From positions 1 to 64,000 of the forward strand of contig NZ_JAHXBG010000035.1 of the NCBI RefSeq assembly GCF_020103725.1: a DNA stretch of 64,000 nucleotides, in the 5' to 3' direction. This stretch comes from Hyalangium gracile (GTDB taxonomy: Bacteria > Myxococcota > Myxococcia > Myxococcales > Myxococcaceae). The translations under genes were made by a program, and so were the position numbers. The notes below the pieces were generated by a model, which did not search any database, had not been told where the DNA came from, and worked only from the letters and a program-made list of their open reading frames with translations. Below, piece by piece: positions 1-6,932 of this stretch (positions are counted from its first letter, which is position 1; each line of letters begins with the position of its first letter).

Positions 1-56
1 ACATGCTGAAGAAGCTGGACGAGATGTCCATGGCCGTCATCCGCAACCTGGCCTGA
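1..56 (+). CDS. Needle-like small protein, copy 1 (3' end only)
   Basis: Only the last 17 codons and the TGA stop are in the window. The DNA of positions 1-59 is identical to 1425-1483, the 3' end of the complete 73-aa gene at 1259-1480, so this is a second, nearly identical gene cut off by the window edge. The shared C-terminal residues (ending AVIRNLA) are the part that resembles the C-terminus of type III secretion needle subunits. The similarity continues past the stop through a hairpin, so gene and terminator were duplicated together. The 5' part and promoter are not visible. Confidence 0.75.
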   Translation, partial: MLKKLDEMSMAVIRNLA

Positions 57-84
57 TAAACGGCTAGCAGCGGTTGATGTACCC

Positions 85-132
85 GGAGCCGGACTTGCGT
101 GGGCGATGCAGCCCGAGCGCAAGCCCGGCTCC
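85..132 (+). terminator. Hairpin after needle-like copy 1
   Basis: An inverted repeat with 15-base arms (85-99 and 118-132, one mismatch) and an inner GGGC/GCCC pair lies 29 bases after the stop of copy 1. There is no T-run, only TGCCTTTG after it, so termination is inferred from position and stability. A shorter version follows copy 2. Confidence 0.55.
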
Positions 133-284
133 TGCCTTTGCGGGCCAGGAGACATGCACGTCGCGAAGGTGCTGCCTGGGCGCTCCGCAGGAGGTAGGGT
201 TCCCGGGAGCCGAGGCGCGATCATGGCGACGCGCCCCGCGGCGGCTCCGGGCGGCGGAGCCTCGACTCGAGAAGAGACGCGACT

Positions 285-1145
285 ATGAGAACGATGCTCA
301 AGTGGGTGATGACCGCATGCCTGGTGGGGATGCTCGCTTCCTGCGATGACAAGGGCAGCTCGGGGCCCGATGGCGGCCCGGGGCCGGGAGGCGGAGATGG
401 CGGGGGAGGGGGCGGAAACTCGGGGACCGTGGAGCCCGGCGTGCTCAAGGGCCGGGTGGTGAACAACCAGGGGCAGCCCATCGAAGGCGCGGTCATCTAC
501 ACCGGCGCCGCTCGCGACAACGGCATCCCGGGCGAGACCCGAACGGATGCCCAGGGCAACTACCAGATGACCAAGCTGCCGTCGCAGGTGCCCTACAAGG
601 TCTGGGCCTGGGTGGACGTGAACTACCGCAACAAGAAGTACTGCCTTCGCGTCTCTCCCGATCAGCCGGGCGACTACGAGATCTTCGGGATCAAGGACGG
701 AGCCATCCGCAACTTCCGCTGGAGGCTGCAGGGCCGCATGGAGGACTCGACGGCGACTCCCGAGGAGGATGGCGCCTGGTTCGGAGGGACGATCCGGCTG
801 TTCTCCAACTTCGAGGACGGGGACTACAAGTCGATCATCGAGCTCACCTTCACCCCCAACGGCCCGCTGATCGACGGCAGCGCGGGCTCCGTGGTCCAGA
901 AGAGCGTGGACCTGCAGAAGGGCACCTTCGTGCTGGATATCCCCGTCGGGGCCTACAAGGTCACCGCCACCCGAGTGAAGTCCGACGGCACGCGCGTCTC
1001 GGCCCGCCTGGGCCCGAACTCCACCGAGGGCTCCGCCGAGTACGACTTCGAGTTCAAGCCCGCGCCGACGACGCTCGCCTGCGGCACCTATGCGGGCACG
1101 ATCACCGGCCTGGATCGGGGCATCATGTACGTCCACAGTCCCTGA
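285..1145 (+). CDS. Lipoprotein with carboxypeptidase-regulatory-like domain
   Basis: The 286-aa product starts with a lipoprotein signal peptide (basic start, hydrophobic stretch, lipobox LASC with Cys20). A Gly/Pro/Asp-rich linker follows to about residue 48. Residues about 50-130 look like a carboxypeptidase-regulatory-like beta-sandwich (GRVVNNQGQPIEGAVI, then TDAQGNYQMTKLP), a fold common in extracytoplasmic proteins. The rest is not recognised. The ATG at 285 gives a proper signal peptide; upstream there is only a weak purine-rich site. The gene lies between the two needle-like copies, so it may be an envelope accessory of the type III system or a passenger between duplicated blocks. 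Nothing in the sequence decides which. Confidence 0.8.
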   Translation: MRTMLKWVMTACLVGMLASCDDKGSSGPDGGPGPGGGDGGGGGGNSGTVEPGVLKGRVVNNQGQPIEGAVIYTGAARDNGIPGETRTDAQGNYQMTKLPSQVPYKVWAWVDVNYRNKKYCLRVSPDQPGDYEIFGIKDGAIRNFRWRLQGRMEDSTATPEEDGAWFGGTIRLFSNFEDGDYKSIIELTFTPNGPLIDGSAGSVVQKSVDLQKGTFVLDIPVGAYKVTATRVKSDGTRVSARLGPNSTEGSAEYDFEFKPAPTTLACGTYAGTITGLDRGIMYVHSP

Positions 1146-1160
1146 TGCGCCGCGTCATCT

Positions 1161-1209
1161 GGAAAATGATGATCGCAAGGAAACTCCCCGCGTGACGGGC
1201 CGATAATCA
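1161..1209 (+). promoter_or_regulatory. Promoter-like block upstream of needle-like copy 2
   Basis: GGAAA at 1161, AACTCC at 1182-1187 and GATAATCA at 1202-1209 recur upstream of the 129-aa gene (1608, 1629, 1649) with exactly the same spacing of 21 and 20 bases. GATAAT is one base from the TATAAT -10 hexamer. There is no normal -35, so AACTCC and GGAAA may bind an activator or be read by an alternative sigma factor. The ATG at 1259 lies about 50 bases downstream, after an AGGAG ribosome-binding site. Confidence 0.5.
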
Positions 1210-1258
1210 GGTTGTATCCTCCAATCGCCTCTTCCCCTCAATTCCAGGAGAACACGCC

Positions 1259-1480
1259 ATGGGCAGCATTGCGAGCATCGCGAACCAGGTCAGCAGCAAC
1301 ATCACCGGGCAGATGACCAGCGTCCAGCGGGACATGGTGGCCAAGGCTCCGGACGAGCAGAAGCCCTTCCTGGAGGCGCAGTTCAAGCTGGAGAACGAGG
1401 CGCAGCTGACCCAGCAGATCACCAACATGCTGAAGAAGCTGGACGAGATGTCCATGGCCGTCATCCGCAACCTGGCCTGA
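1259..1480 (+). CDS. Candidate type III secretion needle subunit (SctF-like), copy 2
   Basis: This 73-aa protein has no signal peptide or membrane segment and is predicted to be almost entirely helical. Needle subunits are about 80 aa helical hairpins with a proline-containing turn. From APDEQ to the C-terminus its last 44 residues align without gaps to the last 44 of Salmonella PrgI (from memory): the turn proline, Q-x-K-L, an N-x-x-K pattern and the ending AVIRNLA against AIIQNFR correspond, with 9 identities plus conservative changes. The context fits: the export gate sctV and TPR chaperone-like genes follow within 2.3 kb. It has its own promoter-like block, an AGGAG site and a terminator hairpin, as expected for an abundant secreted subunit. 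The main alternative is an inner-rod or other small substrate. Confidence 0.6.
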   Translation: MGSIASIANQVSSNITGQMTSVQRDMVAKAPDEQKPFLEAQFKLENEAQLTQQITNMLKKLDEMSMAVIRNLA

Positions 1481-1508
1481 TAGCTGGCTAGAGGCGGCTG
1501 AAGCACCT

Positions 1509-1553
1509 GGAGCCGGACTTGCTGGGCGAAGCTGCCCGAGCGAGCCCGGCTCC
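1509..1553 (+). terminator. Hairpin after needle-like copy 2
   Basis: An inverted repeat (arms 1509-1519 and 1543-1553, one mismatch) lies 28 bases after the stop and closely matches the hairpin at 85-132. There is no T-run; the terminator call is by position. Confidence 0.5.
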
Positions 1554-1607
1554 TGCCTTTGCGGGCGGGTGAGCTCCACTCGCGTAGGGCTTCCGCATGC
1601 CTGATCC

Positions 1608-1656
1608 GGAAATGGAAGTGTGGGTAGCAACTCCTCCTCCAGATCGGCGATAATCA
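1608..1656 (+). promoter_or_regulatory. Promoter-like block upstream of the 129-aa gene
   Basis: This is the second copy of the GGAAA / AACTCC / GATAATCA arrangement seen at 1161-1209, with identical spacing. The ATG at 1691 follows 37 bases after GATAAT, preceded by TAGGAGA as ribosome-binding site. Shared spacing suggests co-regulation of the two small-protein genes. Confidence 0.5.
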
Positions 1657-1690
1657 CAGTGTTACCTGGAATTTCTAGGAGACTTCGACC

Positions 1691-2080
1691 ATGACCGTTG
1701 GCAACGCTACCAGCGCCCCCCGCACCGCGGCCGCCCCCCAGACCACCTCGACCGGCGAGAAGTTCAAGAGCATGGACGAGATCACCGACTTCCTGAAGAA
1801 CGACTCGGGCATTCAGGACCTGCGCTACATGCTGGCCGGCACCAGCGGTGAGAAGGCGGACGCGGGCACGAAGATCGCGAACTCCAGCTTCGTGAAGTCC
1901 TTCGAGGCGAACCTCAAGAAGGCCGTGGACAAGCTCGGCCCCAACGCCTCCAAGGAGGATGTCCAGAAGGCCGCCAACAACGAGGCCTACAAGCAGGAGC
2001 TGTTCAAGTCCGTGGTGAACAAGGCCGCCAGCCGCGTCATGAGCCGCGTCAAGGAGATGTACTCGGACACCTGGGGGTGA
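1691..2080 (+). CDS. Small putative type III secretion substrate
   Basis: I do not recognise this 129-aa protein. The first ~22 residues are rich in Ala, Thr, Ser and Pro and look disordered, as type III export signals usually do; the rest is helix-forming and Lys-rich, with no signal peptide, membrane segment or cysteine. Three facts link it to the type III locus: it shares the upstream promoter block with the needle-like gene, it precedes a class II chaperone-like TPR gene, and sctV is 1.5 kb downstream. It could be a needle-tip, inner-rod, early substrate or effector protein. The start is supported by TAGGAG seven bases upstream. Confidence 0.6.
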   Translation: MTVGNATSAPRTAAAPQTTSTGEKFKSMDEITDFLKNDSGIQDLRYMLAGTSGEKADAGTKIANSSFVKSFEANLKKAVDKLGPNASKEDVQKAANNEAYKQELFKSVVNKAASRVMSRVKEMYSDTWG

Positions 2081-2187
2081 GAGCTGATCGCTCCTCCGCA
2101 GTGTCTGTTGCGGTTCTCCTGAGCTCGGGGCGGGGAGCTGTCTCCTCGCTCCGGGTGAAGACTCGAGCACCTCGGGCCAGGTGCCTC

Positions 2188-2217
2188 GCCGTGAACGGAA
2201 TCCCCGGCTTTCACGGC
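2188..2217. repeat. Perfect 8-bp inverted repeat
   Basis: GCCGTGAA (2188-2195) and TTCACGGC (2210-2217) flank a 14-base loop between the 129-aa gene and the TPR gene at 2293. It may be a terminator for the former or an operator for the latter; there is no T-run. Confidence 0.35.
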
Positions 2218-2292
2218 TCTGGCCGCTCGTGCTAGGTTCGCGACCGCCCGCGGGAAGCGTGGGCTCCGTTCCAGGTTCGAGGATCATCGTCA

Positions 2293-2757
2293 ATGGCGAA
2301 CTCCAACGACGCCACCTCCACACAGCAGGCGGGCGCAACCGGCCCCGAGTTGCTGGAGAGGGCGATGGAGGGCTTCCAGCTCTACGAGATGGGCGAGTAC
2401 GGCGATGCCCGCCGCATCTTCGAGGAGCTGTGCGAGCGTGATCCCGCGGAGGCCTACTACCGCACGGCGCTGGGGGCCATCTTCCTCGCGGAGGATGAGC
2501 TGGATCCGGCGCTGGACAACTTCAACCTGGCCCTCGAGCTCAACCCGAAGGACTCCGCCGCCCTGGTGAACCGAGGAGAGGTGTTCCTTCGCCTGGGCAG
2601 CATCTTGGAGGCTGCTCAGGACTTCGCCCGTGCCGTCGATCTGGATCCGGAGAACAAGGATCCGCTTACCATGCGTGCGCGCCTGCTGGCAGCGGCGGCC
2701 ATCGAGACTGTCGAGGCCGTCCAGCGGAACGCCGCCCACTCCGAACTCAAGAAGTAG
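2293..2757 (+). CDS. TPR protein, type III class II chaperone-like
   Basis: The 154-aa cytoplasmic protein has a short disordered start and then about three tandem TPRs (residues ~20-120; typical pairs such as GEYGDARRIFEELCERDP and DPALDNFNLALELNP). Class II type III chaperones (SycD/LcrH/IpgC) are about 150-170 aa with three TPRs, and needle chaperones of the YscG type are also TPR-like, so size and fold fit either. It opens the run that leads through a second TPR gene to sctV, which suggests it guards a substrate encoded next to it, probably the 129-aa or 73-aa protein (inference). The start is preceded by GAGGAT about ten bases upstream. Confidence 0.7.
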   Translation: MANSNDATSTQQAGATGPELLERAMEGFQLYEMGEYGDARRIFEELCERDPAEAYYRTALGAIFLAEDELDPALDNFNLALELNPKDSAALVNRGEVFLRLGSILEAAQDFARAVDLDPENKDPLTMRARLLAAAAIETVEAVQRNAAHSELKK

Positions 2758-2793
2758 GCCCCTGGCGTCGGAAGCGTCGACGCCCACCGAACC

Positions 2794-3519
2794 ATGGCCA
2801 GCTCGCAGGGGTCCGGCAGGAAATCACCTCCTGCCCCCGTGAAGATCTACCACTTCAAGAAGCGCGCTCCCCGCAAGGACGAGGGGTGGAGCCGCGATCC
2901 GGTCCGGCGCACGCTCGAGATCGAGCGTCCCACGCTGCCCGAGATGGCCATCGAGGAGCCTCCCGAGGAGCTCGAGGAGGAGCCTGTCCGCGCCAGGCCC
3001 GCCCGCAAGCCGGAGCCGGCGTCGAAGGCCAAGTCCCGCGCCAGCTCGGCCGCGCCCGAGGCGGACGGGCGTGCCTCGCGCAAGGGGCGAGGGGGCCAGG
3101 CCTCCCGCAAGGCGCCAGCCGCCGATGATGAGCCGCCTCAGGGCTCGGTCGCCGAGCGCCTCAACACTTCCCGCCAGCTCATCTACGAGGGCCGGCTCGA
3201 CGAGGCCTGCGTCATCCTGGAGCGGCTGGTGAAGCTGGGGGTGGCCTCGGGCCCGGTGCACACCGAGCTGGGCGCCATCTACATGGCCCAGGGCTACATC
3301 GAGCGGGCCCTGGAGCGCTTCGAGGAGGCGCTGCACCTGGAGCCGATGGATCTCTTCGCTCGGGTGTGCCGCGGCGAGGCCCGGCTGGAGCGCGGCGATC
3401 TGCGCCTGGCCCGAGAGGATCTCCAGCGGGTGCTCGACGTGGGCACGGCTGGCAGCCCGCTGGTCGAGAGAGCCCAGCTGCTCCTACAGAGGGCCAACGA
3501 GGAGCGGAAGCGGCACTGA
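2794..3519 (+). CDS. TPR protein with long charged N-terminal region
   Basis: The 241-aa product has no signal peptide. Residues 1-~110 are highly charged and low-complexity (Glu-rich stretch, then Lys/Arg/Ala/Ser), probably disordered. Residues ~115-235 form three to four TPRs (EGRLDEACVILERLVKLG, GYIERALERFEEALHLEP, GDLRLAREDLQRVLDVG). It lies 36 bases after the first TPR gene and 62 bases before sctV, so the three are likely co-transcribed. A role as adaptor or sorting factor at the export gate is plausible but not shown. Confidence 0.65.
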   Translation: MASSQGSGRKSPPAPVKIYHFKKRAPRKDEGWSRDPVRRTLEIERPTLPEMAIEEPPEELEEEPVRARPARKPEPASKAKSRASSAAPEADGRASRKGRGGQASRKAPAADDEPPQGSVAERLNTSRQLIYEGRLDEACVILERLVKLGVASGPVHTELGAIYMAQGYIERALERFEEALHLEPMDLFARVCRGEARLERGDLRLAREDLQRVLDVGTAGSPLVERAQLLLQRANEERKRH

Positions 3520-3581
3520 GGCAAGCGGGCCCCCAGGGGCTTGGGGCGGGAGCCGGGCCCAGACTAGGATGACGCCCGCCG

Positions 3582-5708
3582 ATGGCCTCCAATCCCAACA
3601 GCTTCCTCTCCAAGTACTCCGACATCGTCCTGGCGCTCGTTGTCGTGGCGATCGTGGGGATGATGATCGTCCCCCTGCCCACGCACCTGCTGGACGTGCT
3701 GCTGACGTTCAACATCAGCATCGGCGTGGTGCTGCTGCTCATCTCGCTCTACGTGCCAGCGGCGCTGCAGCTGTCGGTGTTCCCGACGCTGCTGCTCATC
3801 ACCACGATGTACCGACTGTCCCTCACCATCTCCACCACGCGCCTCATCCTGCTGACGGGTGACCCGGGAGAGGTGGTGGTCGCCTTCGGTAAGTTCGTGG
3901 TCCAGGGCAACTTCGTCGTCGGCGCCATCATCTTCGTCATCCTCACGGTGGTGAACTTCATCGTGATCTCCAAGGGCTCGGAGCGCGTGGCCGAGGTGGC
4001 CGCGCGCTTCACCCTGGACGCCATGCCCGGCAAGCAGATGTCCATCGACGCGGACCTGCGCGCCGGCTCCATCGACATGGAGGAGGGCAAGCGCAAGCGC
4101 CGAGACCTCGAGCGCGAGAGCCAGCTGTTCGGCGCCATGGACGGCGCCATGAAGTTCGTGAAGGGCGACGCCATCGCCTCCATCATCATCACCGTCATCA
4201 ACATCGTCGGTGGCCTCATCATCGGCGTGATGCAGAAGGGCATGGAGGTGGGCGCGGCCGCCGAGAAGTACGCGCTGCTGACCATCGGTGACGGTCTGGT
4301 GGGCATGATCCCCGCCATCCTCATCTCCACCTGCGCCGGCATCATCGTGACGCGCGTGGGCGGCGACGAGGAGGGCAACCACCTGGGCAAGGACGTGGGC
4401 ACGCAGCTGTTCGCCTACCCCAAGGCCATTGGCATCGCCGGTGGCATGCTCTGCGGGCTGGCGCTCATCCCGGGCCTCCCCACCGTGCCCTTCCTGATCC
4501 TGGGGGGCGCGGCGGGCTTTGGCGCCTGGAAGATGCTCAAGAAGCAGGAGACGGCGGCCGTGGCCGAGGAGGGCGGTGGCATGGCGCCCACCGAGTCCGA
4601 GAACGGCACGCCGTCCTCCACCGAGCCGCCACCCAAGGAGCCCATCAACCCGGACTCCGAGGTATTCGTCCCCGTCGTCACTCCCATCGTGCTGGAGGTG
4701 AGCGACGCGCTGGTGCCCTTCGTGGACTCGCGGCAGGACAACGGGAAGTTCCTCTTCGAGCTCATCCCGTTCATGCGTGACGGCCTCTTCGTGGAGCTGG
4801 GCGTGCGCTTCCCGGGCGTGCGCGCTCGCGGGAACTCGGGCCTGCCGCCGGGCTCGTACCAGATCCAGATCAACGAGGTGCCCGTCGTCACCGGCCAGGC
4901 CACGCTGGGCCACGTGCTGGTGAACGACACGGTGGATCGCCTCAAGCTGATGAACATCCAGGGCTTCGAGGCCATCAACCCGGCCACGCGCCAGCCCGCC
5001 GCCTGGGTGCCCGAGGGTTACAAGGACACGCTCGAGGCCGCGGGCCTCACCACCTGGGACGTGCCCGGCTACATCATCCTGCACCTGGCGGCGATCCTCC
5101 GCCGCAACGCGCGCGAGTTCGTCGGCGTGCAGGAAGTGCAGACGATGCTGGATCAGCTGGAGAAGGCCTTCCCCGCCATCATCAAGGAGGTGGTGCCGAA
5201 GGTCGTCAACGTCCTCAAGCTCACGGACATCCTCCAGCGCCTCGTGGAGGAGGAGATCTCCGTGCGCGACTTGCGCGGCATCCTCCAGGCGCTCGCGGAG
5301 CAGGGGCAGGTGGAGGCCGACAACGTGATGCTCACCGAGCACGTGCGCTCGGCCATGCGGCGCTACATCTCGCACAAGTACGCGCGCGGCACCGGCACCC
5401 TGGTCGTCTACCTGCTGGATCCGCAGATCGAGGAGGCCATCCGCGGCTCCATCAAGCGCACCTCGGCGGGCACCCACCTGGCGCTGGAGCCGGAGATTGC
5501 CCAGGAGATCGTCCAGGCCGTGAAGTCCGAGTGCGGCCACCTGCCGCCCAGCGCGCAGCGCCCCGTCATCCTCACGGCGATGGACATCCGCCGCTACGTG
5601 CGCAAGCTGCTGGAGTACGAGTTCAACCCGCCGTTCTCCGTGCTCAGCTACCAGGAGCTCGCGCCGGACCTCAACATCCAGCCCGTGGCGCGCATCTCCA
5701 CGCGGTAG
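3582..5708 (+). CDS. sctV: Type III secretion export gate protein SctV (FHIPEP family)
   Basis: The 708-aa protein has the standard length and layout of the FlhA/SctV family. About eight membrane helices fill residues 15-330, with the conserved cytoplasmic loop between helices (RFTLDAMPGKQMSIDADLRAG, near residue 145). A variable Pro/Glu linker at ~325-360 leads to a large C-terminal cytoplasmic domain of the kind that forms the nonameric ring receiving chaperone-substrate complexes. The family is shared by flagella and injectisomes. I call SctV because no flagellar gene is near, myxobacteria generally lack flagella, and small-substrate and chaperone-like genes precede it. The ATG at 3582 starts just before the first membrane helix, with AGGA 13 bases upstream. 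Confidence 0.9.
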   Translation: MASNPNSFLSKYSDIVLALVVVAIVGMMIVPLPTHLLDVLLTFNISIGVVLLLISLYVPAALQLSVFPTLLLITTMYRLSLTISTTRLILLTGDPGEVVVAFGKFVVQGNFVVGAIIFVILTVVNFIVISKGSERVAEVAARFTLDAMPGKQMSIDADLRAGSIDMEEGKRKRRDLERESQLFGAMDGAMKFVKGDAIASIIITVINIVGGLIIGVMQKGMEVGAAAEKYALLTIGDGLVGMIPAILISTCAGIIVTRVGGDEEGNHLGKDVGTQLFAYPKAIGIAGGMLCGLALIPGLPTVPFLILGGAAGFGAWKMLKKQETAAVAEEGGGMAPTESENGTPSSTEPPPKEPINPDSEVFVPVVTPIVLEVSDALVPFVDSRQDNGKFLFELIPFMRDGLFVELGVRFPGVRARGNSGLPPGSYQIQINEVPVVTGQATLGHVLVNDTVDRLKLMNIQGFEAINPATRQPAAWVPEGYKDTLEAAGLTTWDVPGYIILHLAAILRRNAREFVGVQEVQTMLDQLEKAFPAIIKEVVPKVVNVLKLTDILQRLVEEEISVRDLRGILQALAEQGQVEADNVMLTEHVRSAMRRYISHKYARGTGTLVVYLLDPQIEEAIRGSIKRTSAGTHLALEPEIAQEIVQAVKSECGHLPPSAQRPVILTAMDIRRYVRKLLEYEFNPPFSVLSYQELAPDLNIQPVARISTR

Positions 5709-5741
5709 GCGCCTCGTGGGCTCAGCGGCGCGGAGGGGGAC

Positions 5742-6875
5742 TCACGCGCCGGCGAGCACCGCGATGATGAGGCCGATGGCGAACAGGGCGAACACGCCCA
5801 TCAGCACCAGCGGCACCATCTTCTGCTTGTCCAGCCCGGCGATCGCGCCTCCACCGCTCTCGGCGGGCTCGCTGCGCCGGGAGGGCCTCACGGGCGGCGG
5901 AGGCGGCTCCTCATCCGGAGGTGGCTCGGTGGCCACGGGCTCGGGCTCCGGCGCGGGCTCGGGGGCAGGCTCGGGCGCGGGCTCCGGCTCGGGGGCGGGC
6001 GGCTCGGGGGCGGGCTCGGGCGCGGCTTCCTTCTTGGGCTCCTCCTTGGGCGGGGCCGGCTTCGGCTTCCTGGAGCTGAGCTTCGGCGCCGGGAGGTTCT
6101 GGGTGTTCTCCTCCTCGTCCCCGGGGCCCACGTTGTCCGCGGGCTCGTCCGGGAGGACGACGGACGGCTCGGACATGTCCGTCGGGTCCACGTAGAGCAG
6201 GCGGGTGTTGCCCACCTCGACCTCGTCGCTGTCCTTGAGCGTCTTGCGGTTGACCTTCTTCTTGTTGACCTTGATGCCGTTGCGGCTGCCCAGGTCCTCC
6301 ACGTGCGTGCCGGCCCAGTCGCGGCGGAACTTCACGTGCCGGCGGGACACCAGGTCGTCCTTGAAGACGATGTCCGCCGAGTCGTCGCGCCCGATGATGA
6401 TCTCCTGGGCGTCGTTGATCTCGATGCGCTCGCCCTCGCGAGGCCCGTTCATGATGCGGAAGTAGGGCCCCTCGCCGCTCTTGATGCCGCGCACCGCGTC
6501 CTTCACCAGGCTGCGGGCGACGAAGGACGTCTTCTCCGAGCGCACGTCCGCCGGCAGGTCCGCGACGTGGGTGAACGTCACGTCGAACTGGGCGATGGCG
6601 ATGATGTCCCCGTTGCGCAGGCGGTGCTTCTCGCCCTTGGGCAGGGGCTTGCCGTTGACCTGGGTGCCATAGGCACTGCCCAGATCCTCCAGGAAGAAGA
6701 GGTTGCCCTCCTGGGAGATGCGCGCGTGGTTGCGCGAGACGGCCTGCTGCGCCAGCACCACCTGGCAGCTCTTGTCGCGGCCCAGGGTGATGCTCGCCTC
6801 GTCGAGCGTGTGCTCGACGGGCTTGGCGGAGCTGCCGGCCTGGCTGCGCTGGGTAACCGTGAGCCGGACACTCAT
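5742..6875 (-). CDS. Tail-anchored double-FHA-domain protein
   Basis: The 377-aa protein carries two forkhead-associated domains, which bind phosphothreonine peptides. The first spans residues ~25-95 (GRDKSCQ, SRNHARI, GSAYGTQVNG) and the second ~140-230 (GRDDSAD, SRRHVKF, GSRNGIKVN); both keep the Gly-Arg, Ser-x-x-His and Asn-Gly core. A 100-residue Pro/Glu/Ala linker follows, then a single C-terminal membrane helix (~352-374), so the FHA domains should face the cytoplasm. FHA folds also occur in the injectisome ring protein SctD, but that has a periplasmic part missing here. It lies 57 bases downstream of the TPR lipoprotein gene, probably one operon, and converges on sctV. Confidence 0.85.
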   Translation of the reverse strand: MSVRLTVTQRSQAGSSAKPVEHTLDEASITLGRDKSCQVVLAQQAVSRNHARISQEGNLFFLEDLGSAYGTQVNGKPLPKGEKHRLRNGDIIAIAQFDVTFTHVADLPADVRSEKTSFVARSLVKDAVRGIKSGEGPYFRIMNGPREGERIEINDAQEIIIGRDDSADIVFKDDLVSRRHVKFRRDWAGTHVEDLGSRNGIKVNKKKVNRKTLKDSDEVEVGNTRLLYVDPTDMSEPSVVLPDEPADNVGPGDEEENTQNLPAPKLSSRKPKPAPPKEEPKKEAAPEPAPEPPAPEPEPAPEPAPEPAPEPEPVATEPPPDEEPPPPPVRPSRRSEPAESGGGAIAGLDKQKMVPLVLMGVFALFAIGLIIAVLAGA

Positions 6876-6932
6876 CGCGAGGACATCAGTGGAACGGAAG
6901 CGGGTTCAGGAAGGGGGAGGGGGAAGAAGGGC

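Noticed and set aside
57-284. Short open frames between needle-like copy 1 and the lipoprotein gene
   Set aside because: They overlap the hairpin, lack ribosome-binding sites and have no protein-like composition.
3582-5708. Flagellar FlhA instead of SctV
   Set aside because: No flagellar genes nearby, and neighbours fit an injectisome. A tree of the family would settle it.
5931-6060. GGGCTCG-type tandem repeat as a mobile or CRISPR repeat
   Set aside because: It encodes the Pro/Glu/Ala linker of the FHA protein; it is codon-level low complexity.
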